From the NCBI RefSeq assembly GCF_020595055.1, contig NZ_JAJDOO010000009.1:1-64000 (forward strand): 64,000 nucleotides of DNA, given 5' to 3'. Under the pieces are notes generated by a model. That model was given only the letters and a program-made list of their open reading frames with translations, had not been told where the DNA came from and made no database searches. Made by a program: the position numbers and the translations under genes. This DNA comes from Desulfosporosinus shakirovi. Its GTDB lineage: Bacteria > Bacillota > Desulfitobacteriia > Desulfitobacteriales > Desulfitobacteriaceae. Shown piece by piece: positions 1-8,573 of the stretch; position 1 is the stretch's first letter; the number at the start of each line of letters is the position of its first letter.

Positions 1-55
1 GCTGATCTGCCTTTAGGAATTCGGATGGTTTTTGCGAACATTTATTGACACTATC

Positions 56-88
56 ATACCCTCACATCATTATTTGACATGAGGGTAT
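56..88. terminator. Stem-loop downstream of telA
   Basis: The arms ATACCCTCA and TGAGGGTAT form a 9-bp perfect stem about 100 bases past the telA stop. There is only a modest T-run on the minus strand, so termination is inferred from position and symmetry. Confidence 0.5.
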
Positions 89-190
89 TCTTATTTTAGC
101 CTTTTTTAAATTGTCCTTGACACATGGTCCATTTTATAAATATTGTGATTACCACGTTTTTATTCCTAATCAGGCCCTCAGGCGACTTCG

Positions 191-1315
191 CTATCTTACA
201 ATCCCGCGATTAACAAAGTCTTGTTTTAACACCTCTAATCTTTTTGTTCCATCCAGACGTTTTTGTCTCATTTCTTCTTGGATCGCTTTTGTTTCCTCGA
301 TACCGTTGACGATGGTCTGCCAAGATTTTTCAAGGGTTTCAATGCTTACAGAACTTCCAGTAGCCAGCTTAGCAACCATCTTTGATTGCAACGCGGTATT
401 TTCAGCATTTCTTAGTAAAAGTTCATTGGTCTTCTCATCTAAGGCACTCATCGCTTTTGCTTGAACAGATTGGCGTTTTAACATGATAGCTTGTACCAAG
501 CATTGCTTAAAGATTGGCATTGTGATCACAAAAGCAGAATTAATCTTGCGTACCAAGTTATAATTACCATATTCAATGGCCTTAATGGTGGGCATACTTT
601 GGACGGCCACATTTTCCGCAAGTTGCAGATCGTAAATTCGTTGTTCCATAATCTCTTGCACCTGCACGAGGTTATTAACCGCAATTTGGTCCAGCCTCTC
701 CCCAGTCTGATCAGCCTTGGCTTGGGCAGTAGGGATAATATTATTCTTAAGCTCAGCTAGAACGACTTGACCGGCGTATATGTATTGCCCTAATTGCTCG
801 TAATAATCACTATTTTTGTTGAACATATCTTCTAACTGTTTGTTAGCAACGCCAATTTCCGCTTCGTATTTTTTCAGAGTGACAAAAACTTTATCAACTT
901 CGTCACCCATTGAGTTGTATTTCTTAAAGAGCGCATCCACTGAATTCTTAGCTTTAGAAAATATTTTTTCTAAAAATCCGGGAGGTTTGTCCTCAAAATC
1001 CTTAATATCAAACTTTTCCATGATCTTATTGAGTTGAATTAACAGTTCCCCCGAGTCTTCGACTTTAGTCGACTGCATAGAATGAAGAATTGCATCTGAA
1101 AATCTGGACACCTCTTCTGCAGTGTTTTTACCAAACGTCATGATAGAATTTACATCTTCTATCTTAATTTGACGTACAATACTGCGAACCTCCGGGCTTT
1201 CCATAACTTTAGCCATAACTTCGTTTTTCTTCTTTTCAAGATCAAATTCTGGAATGAGTGCCGGAACTAAGCTTTTATCCTCAGTTAGTTTCGTTGTAAA
1301 ACCTTGAATCTCCAT
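191..1315 (-). CDS. telA: TelA/KlaA-family toxic anion resistance protein
   Basis: A 374-residue soluble, highly helical protein of the TelA (toxic anion resistance) family, the relatives of Bacillus YceH. Members are linked to tellurite and cell-envelope stress; the biochemical role is not settled. The full length matches the family, with the charged N-terminal helix region followed by long coiled-coil-prone stretches (about residues 120-330) and no signal peptide or membrane segment. The start is supported by AAGGGGGAG placed 5 bases before the ATG. It lies about 130 bases downstream of the YceG-like gene and on the same strand, the arrangement seen in yce-type stress operons, so co-transcription with the YceG-like and ArsC-like genes is likely. 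Confidence 0.88.
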   Translation of the reverse strand: MEIQGFTTKLTEDKSLVPALIPEFDLEKKKNEVMAKVMESPEVRSIVRQIKIEDVNSIMTFGKNTAEEVSRFSDAILHSMQSTKVEDSGELLIQLNKIMEKFDIKDFEDKPPGFLEKIFSKAKNSVDALFKKYNSMGDEVDKVFVTLKKYEAEIGVANKQLEDMFNKNSDYYEQLGQYIYAGQVVLAELKNNIIPTAQAKADQTGERLDQIAVNNLVQVQEIMEQRIYDLQLAENVAVQSMPTIKAIEYGNYNLVRKINSAFVITMPIFKQCLVQAIMLKRQSVQAKAMSALDEKTNELLLRNAENTALQSKMVAKLATGSSVSIETLEKSWQTIVNGIEETKAIQEEMRQKRLDGTKRLEVLKQDFVNRGIVR

Positions 1316-1446
1316 TTACTCTCCCCCTTTAATTAAATTGCTGTCATCTTGCTAAGTCTAATGGCTGAAAGATTCGTACAAAGCTGTTGAATTAAGCAAT
1401 GGTCTGTCCAAAATCCTGCCTATTAATAATATAGCAAAAGTATTGA

Positions 1447-3924
1447 TCACCGAAGTTTAAAAAATCTAGATAAAAGCCCGGGTTTCTGGCTGAGAGCCGT
1501 CGGAAGGTTGTTTAAGTCCGGAAGTACTAAGTCATATTTTACTTGTGGAAGCTGATACAGATCGAAAAGACTCGGCTTAATGAAATGCTCAATAGTCCTG
1601 TAATTCGTTGGGGTAAAGATGAGAATATCAAGGCCGATAAGATTAAAATAGGCAAGCAGAATGGAATCGTTTTCAGTGAAAGATTCTTTTTTATTATCAT
1701 AGATAATGATTTTAGGTATTTCTTGAGGATAATCAAATACTTCAATGAGTTTGAGCATTTCATCATCCAACGTTAAAATTGTCATGATTATTTTTAGTTT
1801 AAATTTTTCATCTACCGATGTTAAAAACAATTCTGAACAAAATAATTCATTGATTTTCATAATTAGAAAATGCTGTAGCGGTGCTTTAAGATATCCAAAC
1901 TTGTAATGACTGCTCTTTACTGCCTTGAGCTCATCCAAAAGACCCTGTTCGTCCAATAAATAATTTGAGTGATATAGTTCTTGTTTGGTGTAATTGATCT
2001 TCGTAAACGGAACATTTTCCATGAGCCTGGTATTAGGAGCTGTGGAAAGTTCTTTTAGGTCTTGCCAATAAGCATTTAGCTCCTCGCTAACTCCATTGAT
2101 TTTTGCAAATAAATTAGGTACATACACTTTTTTATTCTGAATTTTAAACTCCGGACGAAGTTTAGATGGTTCTCTCCAAAGTATTTTGAGTTCGTCATAG
2201 GTGGTTTTAAGGGTAATAGGCTGTGTCACGTAATTTTCAAACTGCCACGGTTTAAATAGCCCCACCTCTTCACTATAAATCACTTCCTCAATCTCTTTAG
2301 AAGCACTATAGGCAATTGTGCTTTTGCGAATCAATCTCTCCCCTTTTGGAAAGGAGTCCAATGGCAAATTATGCTTATTCCTAATAAGATGGGTCAACGT
2401 ATTCTCCTCATCAAAGATTTGAAACGGCCTGTCTCCATCTTCATCAGAATGCATAAAAAGCACATCGCATCCTAACCTGTGAAAAGCGGTTAGCAGAAAA
2501 ATTTCATGAGCTTTGATATGTCCATAGAACAAGATTTTTGGGTTATGTTCATAATTAAAGGCCTCGATCCCAGAGTTTTTGTTTAGATTCCTCTTTGGAA
2601 ATAGTTGGGGAAGATATCGATTAAACCAGCTCATTATTTTCAACGAGAAATTTAAAACTATAGAGATGTTAACATTTTTGTTCTTCTCTGCAAAAAGATT
2701 TACTATCTCAACAAAGGTACTTCTGATTGTATTATCCAAAAGCTCATCGTCGGTTTGAGGAAGCATCTTAGCCATAAGGATTTCTTCAACAATCTCAAAT
2801 CGATTTTGGAACTGATAACCTATAAGCCTATTGGGGATCATATCACTTTCCTCTGCACTCGGAGCAGCAATGCCTTCCATGAATTTAAGATAACAGCCCG
2901 ACATCTGCAATGATCTATCCAAATTATAGAGACTATTGTAATATTCAGCCTCCCAATCATCTGAAGAGCCAGGCACCCCAATATAACGAACAAAATATAC
3001 CGGAAGTATGGGGTATGGTTTACCAATATAGCCGCTTCGTTTGCTTAAAGGAACAAGTATCTCCTCAAAAATCGTCTCAGTTCTCTTAAGTTTTACCACT
3101 GCTGCCGGATCACTCAAGAAGCTATTATCCAGTTTGTTTTGTTGGGTTGATTGTTCAGTTTTCTTCTTCTCCGATTTAGGCTGGGCAGTCTCAATCTTCC
3201 CGTGTTCTACAGTGTTTTGTGCGGGAAAGGCTCCGATCGGAAGTTCATTGGGATATTTAATAATCATGGAAAATTCATTGTATTTATCTATATTATCGAA
3301 CTTATCTCTTAAAGAGGTATTTAGTACAAGAACATCACACCCTATAAGGGACATTAGGATAAGGAAATAGATTTCATGTTTTTTGGGACTTCCCCAGTAA
3401 ACTACCTTAGGATTAAAGGGTGATTTCTGGCGAATTTGTTTACCATAATCTCCAAACCAGAGCAAGATTTTAGTACCAAAGTTTACAGCAATACTTAAAT
3501 TAATCACTTTCTCATTTGTTATATAAAGATTAAGAATTATGCCAAATGCATTTTTTATCTTTCGATTAACTTGGCTATCTGAGCTTAATGAAAAATAGCC
3601 CTTTGAATCTAACAGATTTAAAAGTGCTCCATTGCTAAAATCCTTAAGCGGGACTGGCTCAAATATCTTTCTCGCACGGTCGATTATCTTAGAATCAGTA
3701 CTGACAGGAATTGATTTTTCAAACAAAATGTAGTTGCCCGTTAACTTTAGTTCTTCATCTAAACTAATTATCTCAGAGAGGTACTCTTTCTCGTCATTAC
3801 ATCCAACAATACGATAGAAATAAACATAGGGTTGTGAACCCCTTTCTGTTAAAGGAGACAGTATATCTTTAAAAATATCATTGGATTGTTTTAAGACAGT
3901 TCTAGTTTCCTTACTTGTCTCCGT
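1447..3924 (-). CDS. YceG-like putative 'biosynthetic module' protein with three internal repeats; non-standard start
   Basis: Resembles the YceG-type proteins of tellurite/stress operons (annotated in the family as a component of a biosynthetic module; reaction unknown). Three related units are visible. Each has a block such as PVYFVRYIGVPG or PNLFAKINGV, and a later block such as PKILFYGHIKAHEIFLL, PKVVYWGSPKKHEIYFL or PKIIIYD, ending in IGCDVL or IGLDIL. The first ATG/GTG/TTG codon in frame is a TTG at 3726, but the frame stays open to a TGA at 3931-3933, and the extra 66 codons complete the first repeat (FKDILSPLTERG, then YVYFYRIVGCND). An AAGGAG site lies 9 bases before an in-frame ACG at 3922-3924, so I place the start there, as an ACG start or a mutated or misread ATG. 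The stop of the ArsC-like gene overlaps this ribosome site, so the two are translationally close. Confidence 0.75.
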   Translation of the reverse strand, partial: TETSKETRTVLKQSNDIFKDILSPLTERGSQPYVYFYRIVGCNDEKEYLSEIISLDEELKLTGNYILFEKSIPVSTDSKIIDRARKIFEPVPLKDFSNGALLNLLDSKGYFSLSSDSQVNRKIKNAFGIILNLYITNEKVINLSIAVNFGTKILLWFGDYGKQIRQKSPFNPKVVYWGSPKKHEIYFLILMSLIGCDVLVLNTSLRDKFDNIDKYNEFSMIIKYPNELPIGAFPAQNTVEHGKIETAQPKSEKKKTEQSTQQNKLDNSFLSDPAAVVKLKRTETIFEEILVPLSKRSGYIGKPYPILPVYFVRYIGVPGSSDDWEAEYYNSLYNLDRSLQMSGCYLKFMEGIAAPSAEESDMIPNRLIGYQFQNRFEIVEEILMAKMLPQTDDELLDNTIRSTFVEIVNLFAEKNKNVNISIVLNFSLKIMSWFNRYLPQLFPKRNLNKNSGIEAFNYEHNPKILFYGHIKAHEIFLLTAFHRLGCDVLFMHSDEDGDRPFQIFDEENTLTHLIRNKHNLPLDSFPKGERLIRKSTIAYSASKEIEEVIYSEEVGLFKPWQFENYVTQPITLKTTYDELKILWREPSKLRPEFKIQNKKVYVPNLFAKINGVSEELNAYWQDLKELSTAPNTRLMENVPFTKINYTKQELYHSNYLLDEQGLLDELKAVKSSHYKFGYLKAPLQHFLIMKINELFCSELFLTSVDEKFKLKIIMTILTLDDEMLKLIEVFDYPQEIPKIIIYDNKKESFTENDSILLAYFNLIGLDILIFTPTNYRTIEHFIKPSLFDLYQLPQVKYDLVLPDLNNLPTALSQKPGLLSRFFKLR

Positions 3925-3938
3925 TTCTTCTCACTCCT

Positions 3939-4280
3939 TTATTCTTGCCACGACTCCCAAATACTCGGTACATAACCTACTGTCGCTTGTTTTCCATTGC
4001 GTACGATAGGAGTATTATAAAGACTGGGATTATTCAAGATCATTTCCTCTCTGCCAGCCTCCGAAATAATGTGATCCATATTTAACCTTTTGTAATCCTT
4101 AGCGTTAAAATTAATCAAATTCTTTAATCCAACAGCGGTTTTGACACTTTGTAATTCTCCTTTACTCAAGCCTTTCATTGTCAAATCAACAAATTGATAG
4201 TTTATCTTTCTCTCTTTAAAATAACGTTCAGCTTTCTTAGTGTCAAAACATTTCTTGACTCCAAATATTTGAATATTCAT
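3939..4280 (-). CDS. ArsC/Spx-family thioredoxin-fold protein
   Basis: A 113-residue protein of the ArsC/Spx/YffB family. The N-terminal strand and loop IQIFGVKKCFDTKKAERY carries the family cysteine (Cys11) at the start of helix 1. There is no second cysteine three residues on, so it is not a CXXC Spx protein. The C-terminal NTPIVRNGKQATVGY matches the family's cis-proline strand region. It could be a thiol-dependent reductase or an Spx-like regulator; the sequence does not decide. It is the first gene of a tight minus-strand group with the YceG-like and telA genes, which suggests a role in oxyanion or thiol stress. Confidence 0.8.
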   Translation of the reverse strand: MNIQIFGVKKCFDTKKAERYFKERKINYQFVDLTMKGLSKGELQSVKTAVGLKNLINFNAKDYKRLNMDHIISEAGREEMILNNPSLYNTPIVRNGKQATVGYVPSIWESWQE

Positions 4281-4431
4281 TCTCAGTTCGTCTAACTCCT
4301 CAATTCAATTCTCTAATTAGATTATGGCAATATTCATTATAAGTATACTTCATCTCTCTGATTATTCTACAGTAATATATCTAATTCCTTTATATATGAG
4401 AAAATAAGGCTTTACTGGATAAAATAGCATT

Positions 4432-4472
4432 AAAATGCCCCTGGCCCTTATGGAGAGCGGGGGCATTTTTTT
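4432..4472. terminator. Bidirectional-looking terminator below the terD-terB gene
   Basis: AAAATGCCCC pairs with GGGGGCATTTT and is followed by a seven-T run on the plus strand; the minus strand also ends in TTTTA. It separates the TerD-TerB gene from the ArsC-like gene. Confidence 0.75.
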
Positions 4473-4495
4473 GCTATTATCCCTATTGGGACCAG

Positions 4496-4575
4496 GGCGT
4501 CGGCGATACTCTCCACCGGAGACTATCGTCACCGAAGTAGAATAAGTAACACCCACTTGACGAAGCGGGAGTCTC
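4496..4575. repeat. Dispersed intergenic repeat, copy A
   Basis: Contains GGAGACTATCGTCACCGAAG, whose counterpart is found inverted in the 11.4-11.5 kb copy as GGAGACTATCGTCAGCGAAG. The element also carries ACACCCACTT, likewise present in inverted order in copy B. It looks like a degenerate palindromic intergenic repeat with no coding content. Confidence 0.6.
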
Positions 4576-4583
4576 GGAATTGA

Positions 4584-6014
4584 TTAAAATATAAACTCCC
4601 TAGGGTCTAAGTGAACCTCGTAGCAAATCTCTTCCACCGTTTTCTTTTCCACTGGAGCAAATTCCCCATCAGCAAAACCAATAGCACAGCACAACCGGAC
4701 CACCAAACGTGCCGCTTCAGGTTTACTCGCTAATTTCCCGATCGCTCTCAAGGCTTCAGCCTTACCTAACATACGATCACTCTGAATTCGTTGTACATAG
4801 TAATTAAAACGAGAATCTACTTCATTAATATTAATTCCACGCATTTCCTGACTAGTACGGAAATAATCAATAAGCTTTTCCCTTTCAGAAGGTTCGAGCA
4901 CCCCGTCCGCTATAGCAACCAATGCGCTGCCGGCAACCAAAGCTTCTGTGAGATCTTTCCCCATATATTTGTTCACAATGCTTTTAGCATTTTCAGTTTG
5001 CTTTTGCAACCACTCTGCGGTATTTGTATTACTGCCCGAATTCCAGCGTTCCTTGCAGCTTAAACAGACAAATTCCACATTTTTGCTTCCAATAAACCCA
5101 GCCAACAACCCTACTGGCCCCAACAAAACACCGCCAATTGCAGCCTTGCCAAGACCAAACCCTTTCTTTCCCGCAGTTACCTGATTCGAATGGCAACGGG
5201 GACAGACCATTCCACCTTGATGGCCGGCATTCTGAGCTTGTACGTAGGATTGTGAATTATTCTGGCCATATGATTGAGGACTGTTTTGTCCCTGAGAATT
5301 ATATTGGTTGTTTTGGGGACTGCCGTAAGGAACAGCAGAGCTTCCTGTTCCCTGATTTCCAAAGTTAGCATTTCCAGTATTTCCATAACCAGAGTTAACT
5401 GAAGGATTAGCACCTATAGAGGATTTTTGTTCTTCTTCAACCTCCAACCCAAAATTATTGCAAAGAGCAGCTAACCCCCCTTGAAATCCACTTCCAATAG
5501 CATTGAATTTCCACTCCCCGGCATGGCGGTAAATTTCAGCGGCAACAATAGCCGTTTCCACGGAGAATTCCTCGCCAAGTTCATATTTGAGCAATAATTC
5601 GTTCGTACTGGCATTTAGAATCCTTACATAAGCATTCTTGATATCTCCAAAACTTTGCCGTTTCATTTGCGCGTCATTAATAGTAATAGTAAAAGAAATT
5701 CTCTCGATATACGCAGGCACTCCTGACAGATTGATGCGTATCTGCTCGTCATCCCCCTCCCCTGAACCCTTCTTATTATCCCCGCTGTGATTTACGGAAC
5801 CTTGGCCGCCAAAGGGATTATTATAGAAGACAAAGTCACTTTCATCCTTTACCTTACCATTAGATCCAATCAAAAAAGCCGATGCATCTAAATCAAAACT
5901 ATAACTGCTAGCTGACGGATTTGAAGCCCAACCTAGCCCGACAATTATTTCCTTTAAGTTCGGATTGCTTTTTGTAAGGTCTACTTTTTGCCCCTTGCTG
6001 AGTCTCACTGCCAT
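4584..6014 (-). CDS. TerD - zinc ribbon - TerB fusion stress protein
   Basis: A 476-residue multidomain protein. Residues 1 to about 190 are a TerD domain (MAVRLSKGQKVDLTK, then SYSFDLDASAFL and the acidic calcium-binding region NHSGDNKKGSGEGDDEQI). About 195-265 is a Gln/Asn/Gly/Ser-rich linker. About 268-330 holds a split zinc ribbon, CPRCH and CLSCKERW, around a Gly-rich hydrophobic hairpin (GGVLLGPVGLLAGF) that could insert in a membrane. About 350-476 is a TerB-like helical domain (GSALVAIADGVLEPSE, then GFADGEFAPVEKK). TerD and TerB are normally separate tellurite-resistance/stress proteins, so one chain may couple them. The start is supported by AAAGGTGG seven bases before the ATG. A terminator isolates it from the genes downstream. 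Confidence 0.9.
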   Translation of the reverse strand: MAVRLSKGQKVDLTKSNPNLKEIIVGLGWASNPSASSYSFDLDASAFLIGSNGKVKDESDFVFYNNPFGGQGSVNHSGDNKKGSGEGDDEQIRINLSGVPAYIERISFTITINDAQMKRQSFGDIKNAYVRILNASTNELLLKYELGEEFSVETAIVAAEIYRHAGEWKFNAIGSGFQGGLAALCNNFGLEVEEEQKSSIGANPSVNSGYGNTGNANFGNQGTGSSAVPYGSPQNNQYNSQGQNSPQSYGQNNSQSYVQAQNAGHQGGMVCPRCHSNQVTAGKKGFGLGKAAIGGVLLGPVGLLAGFIGSKNVEFVCLSCKERWNSGSNTNTAEWLQKQTENAKSIVNKYMGKDLTEALVAGSALVAIADGVLEPSEREKLIDYFRTSQEMRGININEVDSRFNYYVQRIQSDRMLGKAEALRAIGKLASKPEAARLVVRLCCAIGFADGEFAPVEKKTVEEICYEVHLDPREFIF

Positions 6015-6396
6015 TGCTTTTCCACCTTTCTATTCATACCAGTAGTGCCTGAACTTGCATAATAAATCTCTGTCTGTAGAGTCGCCATTAAATAAACCCT
6101 TCGAATAAATGCATTTTACCATATTAAGCCAAGCACAAGCAAACTTCGACGCAAAGCCCCTCTGTGCCTGAATAAACCGTCATATTATTCTCTTATATTT
6201 TTCGGATGTGTATTTTATCATGAAATATTAACGGACATGTATTAAGAGTGGTCTCTTGAACTTCTCGGAAATGTCATGGCGTAATCAAATAATCCCAGTA
6301 GAGATAAGCTATCTCTACTGGGATTATTGACAAATCATATATAAGTTATCTGATACTACTATTAAACTATATATTTTTTAAGATTAGCAACATTCG
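6015..6396. other. Intergenic region between usp and terD-terB
   Basis: About 380 bases without a credible reading frame. It holds the terminator at 6288-6328; the remainder presumably contains the minus-strand promoter of the TerD-TerB gene, but I see no clear -35/-10 pair. Confidence 0.5.
6288..6328. terminator. Terminator of the first usp gene
   Basis: A perfect 19-bp inverted repeat, with AATAATCCCAGTAGAGATA as its left arm and a 3-base loop. It lies about 70 bases downstream of the usp stop and has AT-rich flanks on both strands. Confidence 0.8.
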
Positions 6397-6945
6397 TTAC
6401 TTATCATCGATAGAGCGATAATTATCAATAAATTCTTGAGGGAGTTTCTTAATTAATAAGACCGGTATATCTGACTTGTTAAGCACACTGTGAGCCAGAC
6501 TTCCGTAAATCAGACCCTTTAAACTATTAAGTCCTCGCGTTCCCATTATTATTAACTCGAAGTTCTTTTTTGTTGCGTAACTGAGAATTGCCTCACTGAT
6601 ATCTGGTATATTGTAATTTGAATAAATAACCTGACGATTGACATTTTGACCTTGTTTAGAAAAAATATTATTGGTTGTTGCAAGAATTTCAGAGTACTCC
6701 CTTGCCTGATCTGAATTTTCATCTATTAAGTGTTCTACCCAATCTGTGTTAGGGTTAGAAGACCAAGTTTCCAACAAATTGTAATCTCCTTCAATAGACC
6801 CTTGAACACTTTCATGTATATGCAATATTGTTAATTGCATATTGGATAAACTAGAAAATAAACTGGCAGCGTATACAGTTGCCGAAAAAGAATGCGGTGA
6901 ACCATCCGCGTAAAGAAGTACCTTAAGAGATTTCGAGTCAATCAT
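6397..6945 (-). CDS. Universal stress protein (UspA family), copy 1
   Basis: A 182-residue single-domain universal stress protein. The N-terminal strand LKVLLYADGSPHS corresponds to the family's first strand and Asp-containing nucleotide loop. The C-terminal MGTRGLNSLKGLIYGS is an intact ATP-binding G-X2-G-X9-G-S motif, followed by SDIPVLLI. It is longer than typical 140-residue Usp proteins because of an insert at about residues 45-95 (LLETWSSNPNTDWVEHLIDE) that the other three Usp copies here share in part. AAAGGTGG lies 7 bases before the ATG. It is monocistronic between two terminators. Cytoplasmic, probably ATP-binding; the signal it responds to is unknown. Confidence 0.92.
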   Translation of the reverse strand: MIDSKSLKVLLYADGSPHSFSATVYAASLFSSLSNMQLTILHIHESVQGSIEGDYNLLETWSSNPNTDWVEHLIDENSDQAREYSEILATTNNIFSKQGQNVNRQVIYSNYNIPDISEAILSYATKKNFELIIMGTRGLNSLKGLIYGSLAHSVLNKSDIPVLLIKKLPQEFIDNYRSIDDK

Positions 6946-7053
6946 GACAATTCCACCTTTAAAACGATTTAAGCTCTATTATATCATAATTTAATATATG
7001 ATATAATAGCAAATTAATGATAAATGCTTGTTTACAAATCAAAGGACAGACCT

Positions 7054-7096
7054 AAAAAACACACGCCTTTGGATTTCCATTGGACATGTGTTTTTT
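7054..7096. terminator. Terminator of usp copy 2
   Basis: AAAAACACACG pairs imperfectly with CATGTGTTTTTT around a 21-base loop, just below the stop of the next usp gene. A-rich and T-rich ends flank the stem. Confidence 0.6.
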
Positions 7097-7131
7097 AATT
7101 CTGCTTTATACTTAGTGATTGCAGACAACTG

Positions 7132-7704
7132 CTAGTACTTCATATAGCTCTGGGGAAGCTTATTAACTAACATCATAGGTATAGGGGAACTATTAACTAA
7201 ACACCCGAAAAGCAAAACCTTCAAAGTGTTAAGTCCCCGTGTACCCATAATAATCAAATTATAAGAGTTTTTTGCTGCATAATCATAAAGTGCCTCTAAG
7301 GTATCTGAAATACCCGGATTGCAATATATCACAACATAACTGACATCCTCGGCTCTTTCCGTAAACACTTCGTTAGTTTTGGAAAGAATCTCATTATATT
7401 TGTTTTGAATCGAAGAACCGGATCTTCCAAAAATACGATTTATCCAATCAGAGGTTGAGCTTATTGGCCATTGATATTCAGTCCCTTTAACATTACCTCT
7501 TGCCAGGGCCCATGTTACTAGATCCTTTGTATCGATCCAACTATATTCCGTAATCTTTGAATCTTCACACCCTTCTCGTGCCTGGACAACGGTCAAATGC
7601 ATATTGGGCATATTTCTCAAAAGTGTTGCCGTATGAACGACCGCGTAAAAAGATTGCTGTGAGTCATCAAAATAGAGGAGCACATTAAACTTTGGATGAT
7701 TCAA
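7132..7704 (-). CDS. Universal stress protein, copy 2 (modified ATP motif)
   Basis: A Usp-family protein. A longer frame opens at 7770, but GAGGAGGTG lies 6 bases before a TTG at 7704, and starting there gives NHPKFNVLLYFDDSQQS, which aligns with the beginnings of the other three copies, so I use it. The ATP motif is GTRGLNTLKVLLFGC: the last serine is cysteine, and the following helix is four residues shorter than in the other copies (GCLVNSSPIPMM against GCIAHNVLNRSPIPVL). Nucleotide binding may therefore be altered. It lies 52 bases downstream of unknown-family copy 1, so the two are probably one operon. Confidence 0.88.
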   Translation of the reverse strand: MNHPKFNVLLYFDDSQQSFYAVVHTATLLRNMPNMHLTVVQAREGCEDSKITEYSWIDTKDLVTWALARGNVKGTEYQWPISSTSDWINRIFGRSGSSIQNKYNEILSKTNEVFTERAEDVSYVVIYCNPGISDTLEALYDYAAKNSYNLIIMGTRGLNTLKVLLFGCLVNSSPIPMMLVNKLPQSYMKY

Positions 7705-7756
7705 ATCAGTCACCTCCTCACTAAAGATGGCACATGGCATCATGCAGGTGGCATTA

Positions 7757-8356
7757 CTAGAAACTGACATTATTAATCCAAATATTTAGTCGATCCTTGT
7801 TCTCAATAATCTTTTCAGCCAATTTTATACCAACATAATGATAGTAATTTTCGCCGTCTTTCCTGCAGAAATAATTGTAAGTGTCAATAAAGTTAGCACT
7901 TGCTCCAACTCGGTGAAGTAAGGGAATTATATTAGTTTTCTTAATGTCAAAGTTCTCAATGGATCTTTCAAATTCTTCTCCTAGGTTAGCGGTACTCCAA
8001 GCCTTAGGCCCCTTTTCAGGCTTGATCTCATAGACACGCCTCAAGAATTCATAGGCAAAAGCACCTAAAGAAATTAGGATTTTTGGTTTATATTCAAAGG
8101 CAATATCCCTGAATAACTCAATTTCTTTATCTACTTCAGGTCCCCACCAATTTAGGGTATTCGGAACTATTCTGCTGTCGCAAACAGCATTTCTGAAATA
8201 AATATTCGCAGTTTCAATTCTTGTATTCATTTCTCTATAAACTTTGTCCTGAATTTCATCTAATACAGGTGTCCAATTGTCGTGGCTTATAGGGTGTTTG
8301 GGATTAATTAATACCCAAATGGGATAACTTCTTTCCCCCGAATCTCTCTTCATCAT
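7757..8356 (-). CDS. Unknown paralogous family, copy 1 (remote uracil-DNA-glycosylase-like pattern)
   Basis: A 199-residue soluble protein; I do not recognise the family by name. Conserved blocks shared with the four other copies are YPIWVLINPKHP, EIQDKVYRE, NIYFRNAV, NTLNWWG, KPKILISLGAFAYEFLRRV, KPEKGPKAW, TNIIPLLHRV and HYVGIKLAEKII. The order (strand plus Asn-Pro loop, strand with ...AV, 'PKILISxGAxxxEFL', then 'IIPLxRR') is reminiscent of the uracil-DNA-glycosylase superfamily fold, but neither the catalytic motif GQDPYH/GEAPG nor HPSP is present, so activity cannot be assumed. GAGGGG precedes the ATG by 8 bases. It is followed in the same operon by a universal stress protein. Confidence 0.85.
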   Translation of the reverse strand: MMKRDSGERSYPIWVLINPKHPISHDNWTPVLDEIQDKVYREMNTRIETANIYFRNAVCDSRIVPNTLNWWGPEVDKEIELFRDIAFEYKPKILISLGAFAYEFLRRVYEIKPEKGPKAWSTANLGEEFERSIENFDIKKTNIIPLLHRVGASANFIDTYNYFCRKDGENYYHYVGIKLAEKIIENKDRLNIWINNVSF

Positions 8357-8432
8357 TTCTCAATCCCCTCATCAACAGAGTAAGGCTATCAAAAACAACG
8401 GGATATGAAATGCCTTTATACTAGAAAAGTAA

Positions 8433-8489
8433 AACCTTTTGCTGCAACTAACAAGTCTCTAATTGTGCCACTAATTGCAGCAAAAGGTT
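8433..8489. terminator. Perfect 15-bp inverted repeat terminator
   Basis: AACCTTTTGCTGCAA and its exact complement TTGCAGCAAAAGGTT are separated by 27 bases. It lies below the stop of the TauE-partner gene. Confidence 0.75.
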
Positions 8490-8573
8490 AAGTCTCATTG
8501 TATTATTGAGTTTAAAATATCGGGTCTAATAATCGCCGTAGAACGACAATTCATCCTGGTAATGCGCTTGATT

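Noticed and set aside
4362-4556. 64-codon minus-strand frame
   Set aside because: It spans the terminator and repeat copy A.
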